A stretch of 64,000 nucleotides of DNA from Atherinomorus stipes (Eukaryota > Chordata > Actinopteri > Atheriniformes > Atherinidae), in contig JALJCO010013744.1 of NCBI GenBank assembly GCA_023101725.1, positions 744,001 through 808,000 of the forward strand, read 5' to 3'. Under the pieces are notes generated by a model. It saw only the letters and a list, made by a program, of their open reading frames with translations, had not been told where the DNA came from and searched no databases. Positions 39,640 through 53,300 of this stretch are shown here, piece after piece (positions within the stretch are counted from its first letter, which is position 1; every line of letters starts with the position of its first letter). Made by a program: the position numbers and the translations under genes.

Positions 39640-40195
39640 AATACAAATTCAAATACAAAATATCAGGCCTCCTATAGTAAAATCTTGCATCTGTACTTAG
39701 TACTTGGTGGGGGCCCCTTCAATGACTGCCTTAACCCAGCGTGGCATGGATGCTACCAGCTTGTGGCATATCTCAGCTGTTATGGAAGACCAGCATGCTT
39801 CAATCTCAGCCCTGAGCTCTTCTCTTTTGTTTGGTCTCTTCCAGTTTAGCTTTTTTCTTGACAATACCCCACAGATTTTCAATGGGGTTCAGGTCAGGTG
39901 AGTTTGTGGGCCAATCAAGCATGGTGATCCCATGGTTGTTGAACCAGGATTTTGTAGTTTTGGCAGTGTGGGTAGGTGCCAAGTCCTGCTGGAAGATGAA
40001 GTCTGCATCCCCATACAGCTGATCCACTGAAGCAAGCATGAAGTGCTCCAAAATGTTCTGGTAGACGGCTGCATTTATGCTGGGCTTAATGAAGCACAGA
40101 GGACCAACACCAGCAGCTGACATGGATCCCCAGGTCACCAAAGACTGAGGAAACTTAACACTGGACTTCATGCATCCTCTATCTAGCGCTATCTA
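39640..40195 (-). pseudogene. Tc1-like transposase relic, different family
   Basis: On the - strand, 40171 to 39806 reads AAGVGPLCFIKPSINAAVYQ, LYGDADFIFQQDLAPTHTAK, SWFNNHGITMLDWPTNSPDL, then NPIENLWGIVKKK. This is the C-terminal catalytic half of a Tc1-type DDE transposase with the second Asp (QQDLAP) and the Glu (PIENLW). The frame then shifts, and the C-terminal tail (KREELRAEIEACWSSI, VASMPRWVKAVIEGAPTKY) continues in the frame at 39882-39697. The N-terminal half is absent. Confidence 0.88.
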
Positions 40196-41001
40196 TCTAA
40201 GTTTTTTTTTTTCTAAAGAAAAGCCAATCAAGATTTAAAAAATGAGTAAATTATAAAACAACAAAGCTGATCAGACAACAAGTTGAGCTGCATCAAGTTC
40301 ATATCAAGTTCATCTACTGCGAGATTTAAATCTAAAGGGTTTGTGCAGATTCTGTGAAGTGCATCGATCTCTGCCCGAAAATGTAAAGTATTTTACCTGC
40401 AAGTTTCTCTACCGGACGCATGACGGCGCCATTTCCATGCACATGGGAGACTCGCTTCTTACTGAGAACTGTAGAAACTAATGGCTAAAGTTGTCAACAG
40501 TTCCATCAATCATGAGCAACACCATTTACAACCACTACCCTCCACAGATCTTCGTCTAGCCGGACTATTTCGTCATTCCGTGATAACAATGGGAAGGTGG
40601 AGGTAGTCAGGACGCACTGGCTTTGTTTTTAATAGCTGGAAATCATTGATATTTTTCAACTGAATGTCGACAGAAATATCAGAATAATGGAAATAAAACG
40701 TGACTAAATTGATTTATATATACCGTTTTTTTCTTTCTTCTTTCTTTTTTTGTGAACACGAGCCTCTCCTTCGTCCTGTAAATGAGCCTCGCACCCTCGC
40801 ATTTCCATTACGCACAGGAGAGCGCTCACATGCCCCGTGGACGAGCTCTCCTGTCAAAATAGAGCAGCGCGTGGCAGGAGGCTTGATGCCCGATGAGGAT
40901 CTCACGGATGATTGTTTTGAACGACTAGCCCTTATCGTCCTCAACACCTAAGAAACGAACGTTTTCCTTCATGCTACGGCGCATCAGTGTCCGATCATGT
41001 C
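40196..41001. other. Upstream region of mtnr1c
   Basis: No repeat recognised. From about 40770 GC and CpG content rise, which fits a promoter region, but no TATA box or start site can be assigned with confidence. Confidence 0.4.
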
Positions 41002-41100
41002 ATGGCTCGCGTCATCCTGCCACTCCACGGACGGAGGAGTGTGGATTCGTGCTCCAAGAAGTTCAAGACTCTTTCCTGTGAAGTCATTTTGAATTCCTGA
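41002..41100 (+). promoter_or_regulatory. Candidate upstream ORF 1 of mtnr1c
   Basis: ATG at 41002 in the context GTCATGG (G at -3, G at +4) opens a 32-codon frame ending TGA 41098-41100. An overlapping ATG at 40997 opens another short frame. Both matter only if transcription starts upstream of them, which cannot be seen here. Confidence 0.35.
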
Positions 41101-41157
41101 TCTGTACTTTTTCTGTCCTCTGTCTTTTAACTGAACACCGGAGTACCCATTCCCACC

Positions 41158-41175
41158 ATGGCCGCTGCATCCTGA
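41158..41175 (+). promoter_or_regulatory. Minimal upstream ORF (5 codons) next to the mtnr1c start
   Basis: CCCACCATGG at 41152-41161 is a textbook Kozak context. It opens a frame of Met-Ala-Ala-Ala-Ser followed by TGA at 41173-41175. The main ATG is at 41182, only six bases after that stop, and has a weaker context. Scanning ribosomes would be expected to use the first ATG often, so receptor output would depend on leaky scanning or reinitiation. Confidence 0.6.
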
Positions 41176-41181
41176 GTGGAG

Positions 41182-41374
41182 ATGGATTTAGAGGTGAGGG
41201 ATGTGAACGCCTCGAACTGTTCGCGGAATGAGAGCGGCTGCGAGCTGAGCGCTTCATCCGCTGGAGTGTCCACTGCGCTGGCCAGCGTGCTGATCTTCAC
41301 CATAGTGGTAGACATCCTGGGCAATGTTCTCGTCATTCTGTCCGTGTACAGGAACAAAAAACTCAGGAATGCAG
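41182..41374 (+). CDS. mtnr1c: mtnr1c exon 1 (N-terminus, TM1)
   Basis: Encodes [20 protein letters not shown], then the TM1 segment [20 protein letters not shown] and [11 protein letters not shown]. The start context GTGGAGATGG has G at -3 and +4. The donor GTGAGG follows GCAG. The open frame that continues to 41451 is intronic. Confidence 0.95.
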
Positions 41375-44300
41375 GTGAGGCACAAAGGCACGATGAGGAG
41401 TTGATCTCGACTTTGGTGTCAAGAAATGATGGGATTATAGTTCATCAGTGAAGGTACACCTCTTAGGGTCAAACAGAAACTTGTTCTTTTAGTCTGATCA
41501 TAGCTGTAGTGAAATAATAAGCTTATTATTTCAGGAAAACATGCCCAACAGCTGACTTTACTTATAAAAAAGGGAATATTCTCTGAGTTGAGCCACGGTA
41601 TGTGGGATCCAACCTGCTTTACTCGCTTCATTCACAACTAAAATGATGTAACATGTAGCCTGTGACCCCTTTGCTTCACAGTCAGGCTGCTATCTGAACT
41701 GAGCCTCCAGTCTCAGTGTGATGGAGTTTCCACAGCCTTGCATGCCTGCCTTCATATCTCTCTATAAATAATAACACCCTCTTCCCTGGATCTGGCTTTA
41801 CCCTTGGTGTATCCATCCCAGATAAATCACACCACCTCCTTATATCATGACCTGAAGCATTCCACGAGCAGCCAAGGTGAGAGGTGCTCCTATAGCTCCT
41901 ATGTCCTTTCGCACAGGTTTTATATCAAACACAACCTCATATTTTTCCTCATGTTACATTTACAATATTGTGTCAAGAGTGAGGGGATGTCTATTATCTA
42001 GTCAAACTCTTTTTGTTTGTTTGTTTGTTTTTTACTCAATTTTTGAAATTTAGTTTCTGCCTTTTTTTTTTGCTGTAAATGGATTCAGAAGCAGCTACAG
42101 TGAAGCAGATATTAGCTGTCTGGTGTGTCATGGTTTATAAAGGTGGTTCTTACTTTATCCAGAGAACAGCAGTTCTGTTTCTGTCAGGATCCTATTTTTT
42201 TTTTCCAGCAAATCAGTTTTTAGCTCCCTCTGAGATGGAAAAATACAGTTGAGAATTTTTAGCCCTTAGAAATTTGAGATATCCTCCCAAACACATGTGG
42301 TTTCTCAAACCTAAGCCTCCACAAAAAGACAAGGGGTTTCTGATAAACCAGGCACAATTGGAGTTTTCCACCAAAACTCTTATTTTTTCACCTTGGAAAG
42401 AAAGTAAAAACATGAATACATGACATTTGAGAGCTTAAACATTTGACATTTGCTTTTTAGAATTCTATAATTAAAAAAAAAAAAAAAAGAGCGATGATAT
42501 CATTACATTACAGTTAAAAATAAACATCCATAAGCCACATCAGACTTGAAAAGCACAGGCATGCATTTGTTCCATCCAGTCTTAATGGGTTCAAAGGTGT
42601 AAATAAGGCTCTGGCCCCCAGACCAGCTTCAATTCCACTTTTTTTAATGGATGCAAACAGTCTTTGGAGCTCTGCTGGATGGGGCTGAATGATATTCTTC
42701 TCAGACATATTTCATCATTTTTGGTGCTTAGAGAGCTGTCTTTCAACACTTCATTCAAAATCTTCCATTTATGTGGAGATCTGAGGACTGCGGAGGCTTC
42801 AGTGTATGCTTCACAGGATTTTAAGATTCATAAAACCATGCAGTGACCCCCTCTCGCCCTATTGATGGGAACATTCTGGAGAAGACTCCACTCCCATCAG
42901 GATCGAAATGGTCAACATGCTATAGAATAGAAATGATCACAGAGGACAGCTTTGTATTGATTTGCTGTGACCCTTCACTCTAAGCGGATAAATGGATCCA
43001 GACCACGCTGGCGTAGCGCCACCAGTAACTGTAAAGCCACTGGATATTGTCACTGTTATGTTCACAGATTCAAGTTTTTCCTTTGCCCCTATCTGCAGCC
43101 GACCCCAGTTACTCAAAGTCTTAAAACAAATGCAGCCTCTGCTGTATGCTTCACAATTATGTGTTCATGTTCCTTTAAAAATATGAGATATTATAATATA
43201 TTAGCAGTCAGCGTTCACTGTAGAAGAAAAACATAAGCAGGGAGAGAAAAAAAAGATAAGATAGGCACAGAATAGCTTGTGTTTAGAACTTTTTTCATAA
43301 GAAGTCATTGTAAACCACATAGTGCATATTCTGTTCTCTAATCACGAGAGATTTACAAGCTTGTTTTACATTAATTGTACCAAATCTTGTGATTGAGCTT
43401 TTTTTGTCCCTTTCAAAAAGACCAGAGCAGTGAGATATGTTTACAGAAATGTCTCACAGGCAGCTCTGAGGGTGACAAGAGCTGCGTATTTGATGTTGCG
43501 CAGCTTTGAACTTTAAGGTCCTGCAGGACGAGCTGCATACACTGTGGCCATTAGAGCCTGTAAAGTCAGGGAAGCCATCTGCTCAGGCGATAGCCTAAAA
43601 CTCAGTGATCACAACATAATGCTAATGAGAACATGCGAATGAGGCTGCTGGATTAGGTCAACGAGTGCTTGGAATAATGAGCTTTTAATTGCACTTTCAA
43701 ATACTTTACGTAACACATCTAATGTGCTCAACCAGGGACAATTTGGCAAAAGGTTTAACCGCCCAAAGAGTGCTTTGATTTTCTGGTTTGCAAAAGTTAC
43801 ACAGTTGACTTGTCTCAAACAATAAGGCAAGAGTCAGTGGCCTCATGGTGGTGGATCGTAGACTCCGCGGTGACTGCAGACCTCCCTGTTCTCCGGCTCT
43901 AAATGAACTGACTGACAGGTCCAGTCACACAGGAGTCCTCCCCAGTGTGGTGTTCCATTGCTTAGCATGTATACAGTAACCTGAAACTCCACCAGAGGCT
44001 TAGAGACTATCCTGCAATCTTCTTTTTTTTTTTTTTTTCCAAGTGTGTCCTTAAGTGACTGAAATTGTTACCGCTGTTAGCCAATCAACAATCTCCTCTC
44101 TGTTCTTAACAAGCTATTTATAGCTTTGGCTCACTTTGTATGAATGTTTAATTGTACAGAGTTTCCAAAAGGAAAGTGAGAAACCAGCGGAGGAGCTCCG
44201 AACAGCTGTCTACTGCAAAAATCCATTTATATGATAGATGACTGCTTTGTGAGGCGCATTAAAATGCAACAATATTCTCCCAGCACACAAAAAGTACAAA

Positions 44301-47300
44301 TTATGATTCAGAGTATGTTAAAGCCTTACTCATGGTATTTTTTTCCCCCTTTATTTGTGGAGGCTAGAATTTCTGAAAACACCCTATCTCCTCTGTCTAA
44401 TACATATTATTCAGACTGCTGGTTTTTCTTCCTGGCACACACAACAGCAGGACCTTTCCGCTCGGCTTCACTCCAGCACACTCGCTTTGCACGCTGCTGC
44501 TCCTGTGCATCCCTGCACTTTCCACCATGACAAACACATGTGTGCACATGCATGCTTTTGGTAGGTGCTGGTACCTCATTTTAGCTAAATGATGTCAGTG
44601 CCCACATAAAAAACTGGTGCCTCTCTGTCCGTTTCCCCAGCTTCGAAATAACCATCAAGTGTGTAAATGTTCCAGGAGCTACGCTTCTCGCTTCAGTGTG
44701 TAGAGCATGACACTATATGACTGCCAATAGGATGTTAATACTAGAGCTTCCCACTGGGGTTAACCATACTAAAAATACACTCACAAAATGCAATAGAGTA
44801 AAGGATGAAGGGAGCAGATGGAAAAAAAAAGAAGTGTGAGCCAGCGTGCCTACAGTATGTGTGTGTAGTTTGTACCACTGTGTTCAGAGCTGTGGGTCAT
44901 ATGGTGCGTATAGTTAAGGAAGGGTTTAAATTTAGTTAAATCATGCATTACATCCCCCAAGTCTGTTCATAGTCATGAATACATCCCCTCTGACCCCTTC
45001 TAAAAAAATAAAAAAATAACAAAGGGGGGGTTAATTGAGTGAGTGGACTTTGTGAGTCAGACCAGAAGCCAATTTAAATTGACAGCGCAGATCCATGGGG
45101 AATATCACTTAGTACACTACATTAAGCATGTCTCCTTTTCCTGAAAACAAAATTTTAGATGTCATTTTTTTTGATGTGGTAACAAGGAGCATTACATGGA
45201 TATTATGAGATTAGGATTATCCGGCTAGATCGCGCTTGGAGAGCTAATCTCATTTTTTACGTTACGTCTAATCTCCTAAATCTGGAGGAGGTTCCTCGGT
45301 GAAATTAGCATGTTTCACATTCCCCCTCCTGCATCTCTGTGGCTGCGTCCTGATGTTCTGATTTCTCTTAGGGGCCAGTGAGTCTTACTTTCTCAGACAC
45401 AAGGGGCCTGATTGGTGGACAGCTTCCGATGATGACGATGATGTTTTTGGCCGAGCTCATAGCAGGCTGCATCACCAAAAGGCAGCTCACGTCAGTTTAA
45501 TGTTAAACTTCGCTAAATTCTGTGGCCCCTTGCACACAAGTTCATGCAGTCATCACTATTAATTCATCAGCGCTAATGCCCTTGCTGAAAGGTTATTCTT
45601 GCTTATTTATCACAACTTGACCAACACAAATGTAATCTAATTTGAAATATCCACATGTAGTAATAAGCCGAGCATGCACTGCAGACATTCAGCTGCATTT
45701 AGGCGATGCCAGCACTCCCACACTTTCTTAAAAAATTCCTCTTTCTTTCAAAGGTGTTTAAATATAGAAGAGTGAATCAAAGCGTAGTACAGTGTGTCAC
45801 GTTTCCAGTTATGAGCGATGAGAGTGATGGGACACAGACGGTGGGTGGGACACAGGAACAGAAGCCCCTGAGGTGCACGTGTGCACACAGCCACGGAAGC
45901 TGTGAGATTTAAGAGCCGCTTGGCCGGCAGGGTTTTGTTGCTGCCTTTTTGTTTGCACCTTCATCATTTACTGACTCTTGCTTCAGCATATCTCTCTTTT
46001 TTTATCTCCTATGTTGCTCTTTTTTTTTTTGCTGTTCTGCTGATACAGTACGCCATGACCGTGCCTAGTTTGTGTACACATCACATCCTACTGTAAGACA
46101 TATTCATCTTTGTGCTATGGAAGTGAGGGTGTGAAACAGTTTTTATCACATATGTGCTGCAGTCTGGCATGCTGTAGAGATGTAACGTTCATGAACGAAG
46201 CGATTCTTTTGAATGGCTCTTTTAAATGAACATTGAATTGGATCTCAGTTGTGTGCCGTTCATTTGGGAGCCATTCTTTTTTATATCCAAATTTGCGCAT
46301 CATGGGAGCCTGATGGTTGATTCATGTGAGTGCATCTATGAGCAGAAACTGAGTTCCAAAATATTAACTAAAATTTAAAATGATGTAGCTCAGGTTTATT
46401 CTTTTTCTATCCATATTCTTACTGTACTTCTGTATTTTTCCTGCATTTGGAAAAAAAAAATCCCATTTAGTAGATTTTATATGGACATTAGGGATGCAGG
46501 ATATTGGAATTTTGGCCGATATCCGATATGCCTATATTTAAAACCCGTGGCCGATAACCGATATCGATGCCGATATTAAAGCTGGAAAAAAATGGCAGTT
46601 TTGTTATCTGTTTCAGACATTTTGAAAAATAGGGGTGGAAAAAAATATCGATACACTGAAATATCACGATATTTTCATATGGCGATATCAAATCGATATT
46701 TAAAAATGCGGTATCAATCTATTTTACTAACAAAATCTAGCGAGATTTCATCGTTCTGTTACAAACTCTCATGACATTTCATGATTTGTTGCGAGATTTT
46801 GTTAGTAAAATAGATCTATACCGCATTTTTAAATGTCAATATGATATCAGCATATGAAAATATCGCAATATTTCAGTGTATTGATATTTTTTCCCACCCT
46901 TAGTCTTTAGAAGTTTTAAAGTCTGTAAAAAAGAAACAGCGGCCTGATCTTTTAAATATCGGTTAAATATTGGTGGGGTGGCTGATGTCCGATATTCAGT
47001 TTTAAGGCCGATATAGACTGATACAGAAAGAGGGCCGATTAAATCGTGCATCCCTAATGGACACCCTATATATATATATACTTTGTTTTTTCATTAGCCT
47101 TATAGTGTGAGTCTCTTTTCATTACAAAAATGTCCTTGTATGAAAAATATTTGGAGTGAAGTTGTTTTGCATGGATGTTAATTGTAGCCAGCTTAGTTTT
47201 GTTGTGCCACAAAGTGTTTTGGTGAGTAAAAATCCAAAATAGCGATCTTGTTATGGGGTCACCTCATAAAACACAAGTTTAATGAAAATTATGACCTATA

Positions 47301-50300
47301 ATTCAGAATATTCATCACCATCCGAATATATATTGATTGTTACAAATTTGAATTATTCCGATCCAAATCTCGCCTTCTAAATTACTACCAATGATTATTT
47401 ATTTTGACTAAATTTTAAATTAAAAAAAAAAAAGATTAACGAAAAAATGGTTTTTAGAAGGCTCCTTAAGATCCAGCTCCTTTCAAAGAGCCATAAATCC
47501 CATCTCTAGCATGCTGGAGTGTCCCTGTGTGTGAGGGAAACAGTGTTTCATTCACCAAAAAGGCAAAATACACAAGGGAGGGGCTGATCTCTGCGTGGCG
47601 GCTCAGCTCTCAGGAGACACTTAAACCAGGAATAAGGCTGAACATTTCACTCAGCTGACAGTTTCGTGCGTGTGCAGTCCACTGTAAAATCAAATAATTA
47701 CAGAGCGGTAAAGTTAAAGGCTCCATGTCAGCTGTGCCTGCTGGGCTGTAACGGTTCAGCGTTCAGGTTAGCTGTGCTCAACTCACACTCGATAATTATA
47801 GCTCCACAAGAGGTCAGTGGGCACGACTCGGCTTGTATGCAGGTGTGAGAACATCTTTGTTGGTCGTCTGTTTCCTGCTAGAAACAATAGTTGTTTGAGC
47901 GCCGTGAGACTAGGCGTGATGAGCAGACATTCTGGCCAAGTTGGCTAATTACACACAGGGAGGTAATGGTTTGTCCAGTGTTTTAATAATGGATGCCAAC
48001 AAAACAAAGGCAGTCAGGCCGCTTCGCAGCAATCCTCTCAGCGGTGTTTTAGCGCTTACCTCATCCTCCGTAAGCGTAAGAGAGGGTTCAGCCAGAGAGA
48101 ACTTGCAAAGCTGGAGCATGCCCCATCCGGCCGGCGCAAATGATAGCACTGAGCCGCATGATGTCAGCGAGGAATCAAACCTCTGCACAATGACAAATGC
48201 ACACAGTGAGTGCTGGGAGCGTCACAAATGCAATCTGACAGATTTGCCCACTGAGCTGACTCGGGGATGAAGAACAAATGCTTTTTATTTTTATCTCAGC
48301 AGGCTTGAGAGATGGCTCGTGCTGTTTTAGTGAGTTGGAAATTAACGGTCTCTGGCTGCACAGGTTGGTGGGAAAATGTGAAATCCATATTAAATTAAAA
48401 AAAAAGCTCCTGGAGGGTAAGAAGAAACCAATATTTAAAAGGCTTGATATTCAAGTTAAATTTGAATTAGGTTGGCTACTAAATAAACTTAGTAAGGGAG
48501 TTTGTGTTTGGTTGATTATTTCACCCCATTAATAAGAAGCATTGGTGCTATAAATTTTAGAAAGCTTGATTAGCCTCAAGGTCTACGTTGTAAGGATTGT
48601 GCTTGTGTGGAATGAGCAACACAGCTGAACATGTGGGTTGTGTGCTCCAAAAAATGAGGCAAAATCCTCTGAAATATTCTTCTAGTGATTCAGTCTCTTG
48701 TTTATCTACTCTGGGACCCATCTCCATCCTCCAGGATCACAGTTCTCTCCTCCACAAAGCAGGATCATCACTGGCTGCCCCCAGAATTTGTGAGTGGGGG
48801 GGTGGAATGACCTGCTGGGGGTCCAGACCTCAACCCAACAGATCACTTGTGAGATTAGCTTGGGAATGCTATATGTTAGAGCGGTGGTACCTAACCTGGG
48901 TTTCCTAACCCCACCAAAGAGGTCCCTGTAGGGCACAAGGGGGCCTCAAGGCTTTCATTGTACAGAGCCTGATTCATTCATTCATTTTCTGTACCATGTA
49001 GTCCAATTCAGGGTTGCAGGGTCTGGTAATTACCAGGCGAAAGGCAGGGTCTGGACAGGTCAGTAGTCTGGCGCAGGGCCAACACAGAGAGACAAACAAC
49101 CACACACACTCACATTCCCTTCTAGGAACAATTTAGAGTAACTGATTAACCTAACATGCATGTCTTTAATGAAGCCAGAGCGCCCAGCATGCAAACTCCA
49201 CACAGAAAGGCCACTGTGCAGACCCCCCCCCCCCCCAACAGAGGATTGAACTAGCAACCTTCTTACTGTGAGGCTGTGGTGCTAACCACCAGCCCAGCCT
49301 GTATTGTTGTTAAAATTAAAAGCCAGGTCCAATCAGAGCTGAGCTGAGGTGTATCTGCCTGAGAAATGCCACAGTGTAGATGATTCATCCCAATGGAAAA
49401 TATATAAATAGATTTCTTTTTTCTTTCCTTTTTTAAAGTTATAGGCTATGGGCTGGATCTATCAAAGGTTTGCATGTATAAAAACGGGAACTATCTCATT
49501 GCACACACAAAAAAAATTAATATCTGATCCATTAACAGCATCCAAAAAGGATTCAGTCTTTAAGACGTGCTAAATAGCACCTCTTATCCATTTTTTTACT
49601 TTTTCTGCTATGAATATGCAAAATGGGGCGTTTGCATGCAATAGTGTGTGTAATGGGAGGACAACATGTAAATATATAAAAATTTATCACTCGCAAGGCA
49701 ATTTATCAACCGTGTGATGCATTGCCTTGCTGGGTTTTTTTTTACTTCTATTTTAGTACGTTTGAAAAGCAGGTGCAATATTGCAGCTTTGTGCACAAAA
49801 GGCTGCAACTTTTGTGCACAATGCATCATTTCTTTTCTGAGAGGGACAATTCTGGACACGCAAACATCTGATTCAAAATCATTTTTCATGAGCAGTGAGG
49901 GCAACATGTTTAGTTCTCATTGTTGGATTCAATAAAAATCAACACAGCAAACACCACTATTTAACAGGGGTGTAAAATATTCTAGATAAATGAAACAGAA
50001 AGTTTGCCACCACTGTGGAGCTTAATGAGAACTGAAGCTAATTGTGTCTTTTTATTTCCCCGTTTTGCCAATGTCACGTTTTAACTTGGCTTTTGGCAGC
50101 TGGACAGATCACAGCCGGCCCTATATGTTGATAAATTGCTTAATTTTTATTTAATTGAAGGCCATGGCGGAACTCAGTCACAATGCATCATTTCTTGCAA
50201 GAAGCTAGCTAGCTAGCAAGTAAAAGCATAAAGCCAACCATGGTTTCAGCATGGAGCAGAGCAGAGGTCTATGGCTTTTTGGGAGTTGCATTCAAGGATA

Positions 50301-53300
50301 ACTTTCTTTTTTTTCAACCTGGAGCTTATTTGTAGGAGTTTATACATGTATTTACTCACTGGTAAAATTTCTGCATCACTTTGACTACTTCAGAAGACAT
50401 TTTGTTGAGTCGCCCTTTGGCGTACATCCATATAATGGGAGAGACGGGGCAGCCTCTATATAAGGCATTATTTGCAGCAAAAACTCCTTTATTTTATCAA
50501 TTATTATCCTATTTTTTATCAATTTTAAGTAGAATGAACAAACAAATGAGCACTATTGTCCTGTTAGTTCAGTGTTTCGCGGATTGCAGTTTGTTGGTGT
50601 CTAGGTAGCTGCTTTTCTCATCTGTACTGCAGCAACGTGCGTCAGGCTCGCTCGGCATGTAGAGTGCAGAGAAAACCCCCAATGACTGAGAGAGAGTTAA
50701 AGTTACACAGTGTTACTTTTGGCCATTATGGGCACTAAACCTGTAACTTCCCACAGGCGCCACAACTGTGTCAAAATTCAACAGTCTCAGTCTGTGTTTT
50801 GCAAAAGTGTTGCAGACCACTTTGAAAAGCTGATTTTTAAGTTATCAAACCATTAATAAAAGCGCTCCAGGTTACATGATCCAATGAGAGACAGGCCTGC
50901 TCCTGAGAAGTCACAATGCCTGGTTTTTGAGAATGACAGCCCCCTCGGAGCAACGACATGCGTCAAGTGCTCTATATTGACCGCAGAAATCAGCTATAGT
51001 GACTTATATTAATAATAATGTTAGAATATAATGTATCATGATATTTGGCTTACATTGGGTTCAAAAGTTACACGGTATCTCTTTAACTTTGAACTCACAG
51101 GACAATAGTACTTGTTCATTTGTTAATTCTACTGAAAATATTGGTGAAAAGGAGAAGATTTGCTGCAGATAATGCCTTGTGTTATATAGGCTACCCTGTC
51201 TCTCCCATTATATGGATGTGCGCTGAAGGGCAACTCAACAAAATATCTTCCAAAGGAATCAAAGTGATACAGAGTGATACAGAAATTTTACCGGTGAGTA
51301 AATACACATATAAACACATATAAACTCCACGTTGAAAAAAATAAAGTTATCCTTTAAGGCAAAAGATTTTCGACCAACCATGCTGATTGAAGAATGCCAC
51401 ACCACGTTAGAATGTTCACATTTATTTTATTTTTTAAAAAATCTGTTTATTGAAGATTTTTCTTAAAGACAATAAGACATTTGACAGAAGCACAGAATAA
51501 ATATGTGGTTACAAAAGCAGAAAAAGGACCACAACAAAACTTGGCTCCCACCCTCCCCCAGGCACCTTTTCTAACAATAATATACTGTTAAGAGTTGGGT
51601 AGTGCAGTATCCTTTAGTGCATTAGCAAATATAAACATATATGCAATTGTATGAATGACATATATAAACAATAAAAACGCCTCTGGATATCTATTTTTGA
51701 GAGGATTTTAAATGATAAGTAAATGAATAAGTTAAAAAAGATTCTTTTAAAAAGAAAAAGAAAGGGACAAAAAAGCCCCAAAAACCCATTTCAGTCCAAT
51801 GAGACCCAGCATTCATTTTCCTGCCCAACATGAATTTGAAATATTTTCAAAATAAAGTTTTCACCAGCTGAGGAAAATTTGATTCCTTCCGATATTAGAA
51901 AAGAGAGAACCTCCCTGATCCAGCTGGTGCAGGTTGGGTGGCACACCAGACCAACGCCATGTATGAGATACATGGCAAGTCAGTCTGGGTTCCCTCAGTT
52001 GGGAAGTGATTTCCACTCCAGTAAAAAATTGACCGGACCAATCACAGCGCAGGAGGCGGGACTTTACGACACGTCTTTTTCTGCGATTCAGTTCTGTAAC
52101 CATAAACAGTCAGAATGACGGCCGCAGAGGAGCGACAATATAACAATGTCCTTTCTGATGTCTTAAATGAGCCGCACATGTCCTTATAACCGCAACAACT
52201 TGCTACTCTGAGGGCTTTCCTCTTACAAGAAGAAGTTTGCGTCACTTCCGTATTTCTCTGATTGGTTCTCTCCAGTTCAGTTTGTTCCCGCCTCTTGTCT
52301 CGCATTGGAAATCACGTTCCAACAGAGGAAGCCCAGACTGACTTGCCGTGTATCTCATACATGGCGTTAGCTGGGGGCAGTTTACATTTTCATCCCTGGT
52401 CTGGATTATTATTGGATTATTTATCTGGAGTATTAATCCCTGGCCAGCAGGGTTGTAAGTGAAATTAAATCTTTCTTAGAAGTAGAAATTGCAAGCGAGT
52501 GGGCCCACCCCAAACAAAGCATGAGAGCATCAGGAGGAATGTCAGTCTGAGTGAGTCATGTCAGTCCTAAACTTTCTTATAGAAGGACAGCTCCAGATCA
52601 TGTGCGTATAATTTGCTGTGGCAGGAATAACCAACACATTGAGCCGTGTTGTTCATTCCACAGAAGCACAGTCCTTACAAGCTATACCTCATTGTAAAGG
52701 GGACACAGGTTTCTTAACAAAATACAGTGCAGTATAATACAACACGAGCTGGCAAGAGAAATAGATCAACCTAACACATTTTTTTTCCTTGCTTTTTGTG
52801 CTAAGTTTTTGCAGCTGTGTTGTCTCTATGCAGATTCAGGATTGATAGACCCACTCAGTGCCGTTTCCTGACAGAACCAGAACCTTTCTGGCCTTTCTAA
52901 AAGTTCAGCTGTAGATTCATAGTTCAGGTTATATGAGACCTGTAAGAAGTGGAGCTATCCCATAATCTGACAAACATTCATTTAAAAAAACTCATTTAAA
53001 GTTGCAGAAGAGAGAAAAGATGAGTATGCTGCACTGAATAGTTTTCAACACTTTATCTTCATGGGCAACATTTTAATTTCATGGTTAGTCTTAATTTAAA
53101 TTAAATCAGTTCCACAAAATTGAGTCTTTATTTCACAACATGTTCTCAAAACTTATCAGAAGTTCATGCCTATTTGGGGGAAGACCAACCCAACGTTGCT
53201 CCCATCTTCTTTGACGTAGCATTACGGTCTGATTTATGGTTTTATTCCTCCCCTCCCAGAACGACTGCACTGTAACAATGTTAGATGTCATTTTCTATAA

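Noticed and set aside
41176..41181. Start of mtnr1c at the in-frame GTG six bases upstream
   Set aside because: GTG is not a usual start in vertebrates and the ATG at 41182 has good context.
47941..48270. 109-codon frame in the mtnr1c intron
   Set aside because: No homology recognised and no splice sites consistent with a receptor exon; the two-exon structure is complete.
48820..48880. Possible Tc1 transposase motif (GGTCCAGACCTCAACCCAAC)
   Set aside because: Too short and without neighbouring transposase blocks to support a call.
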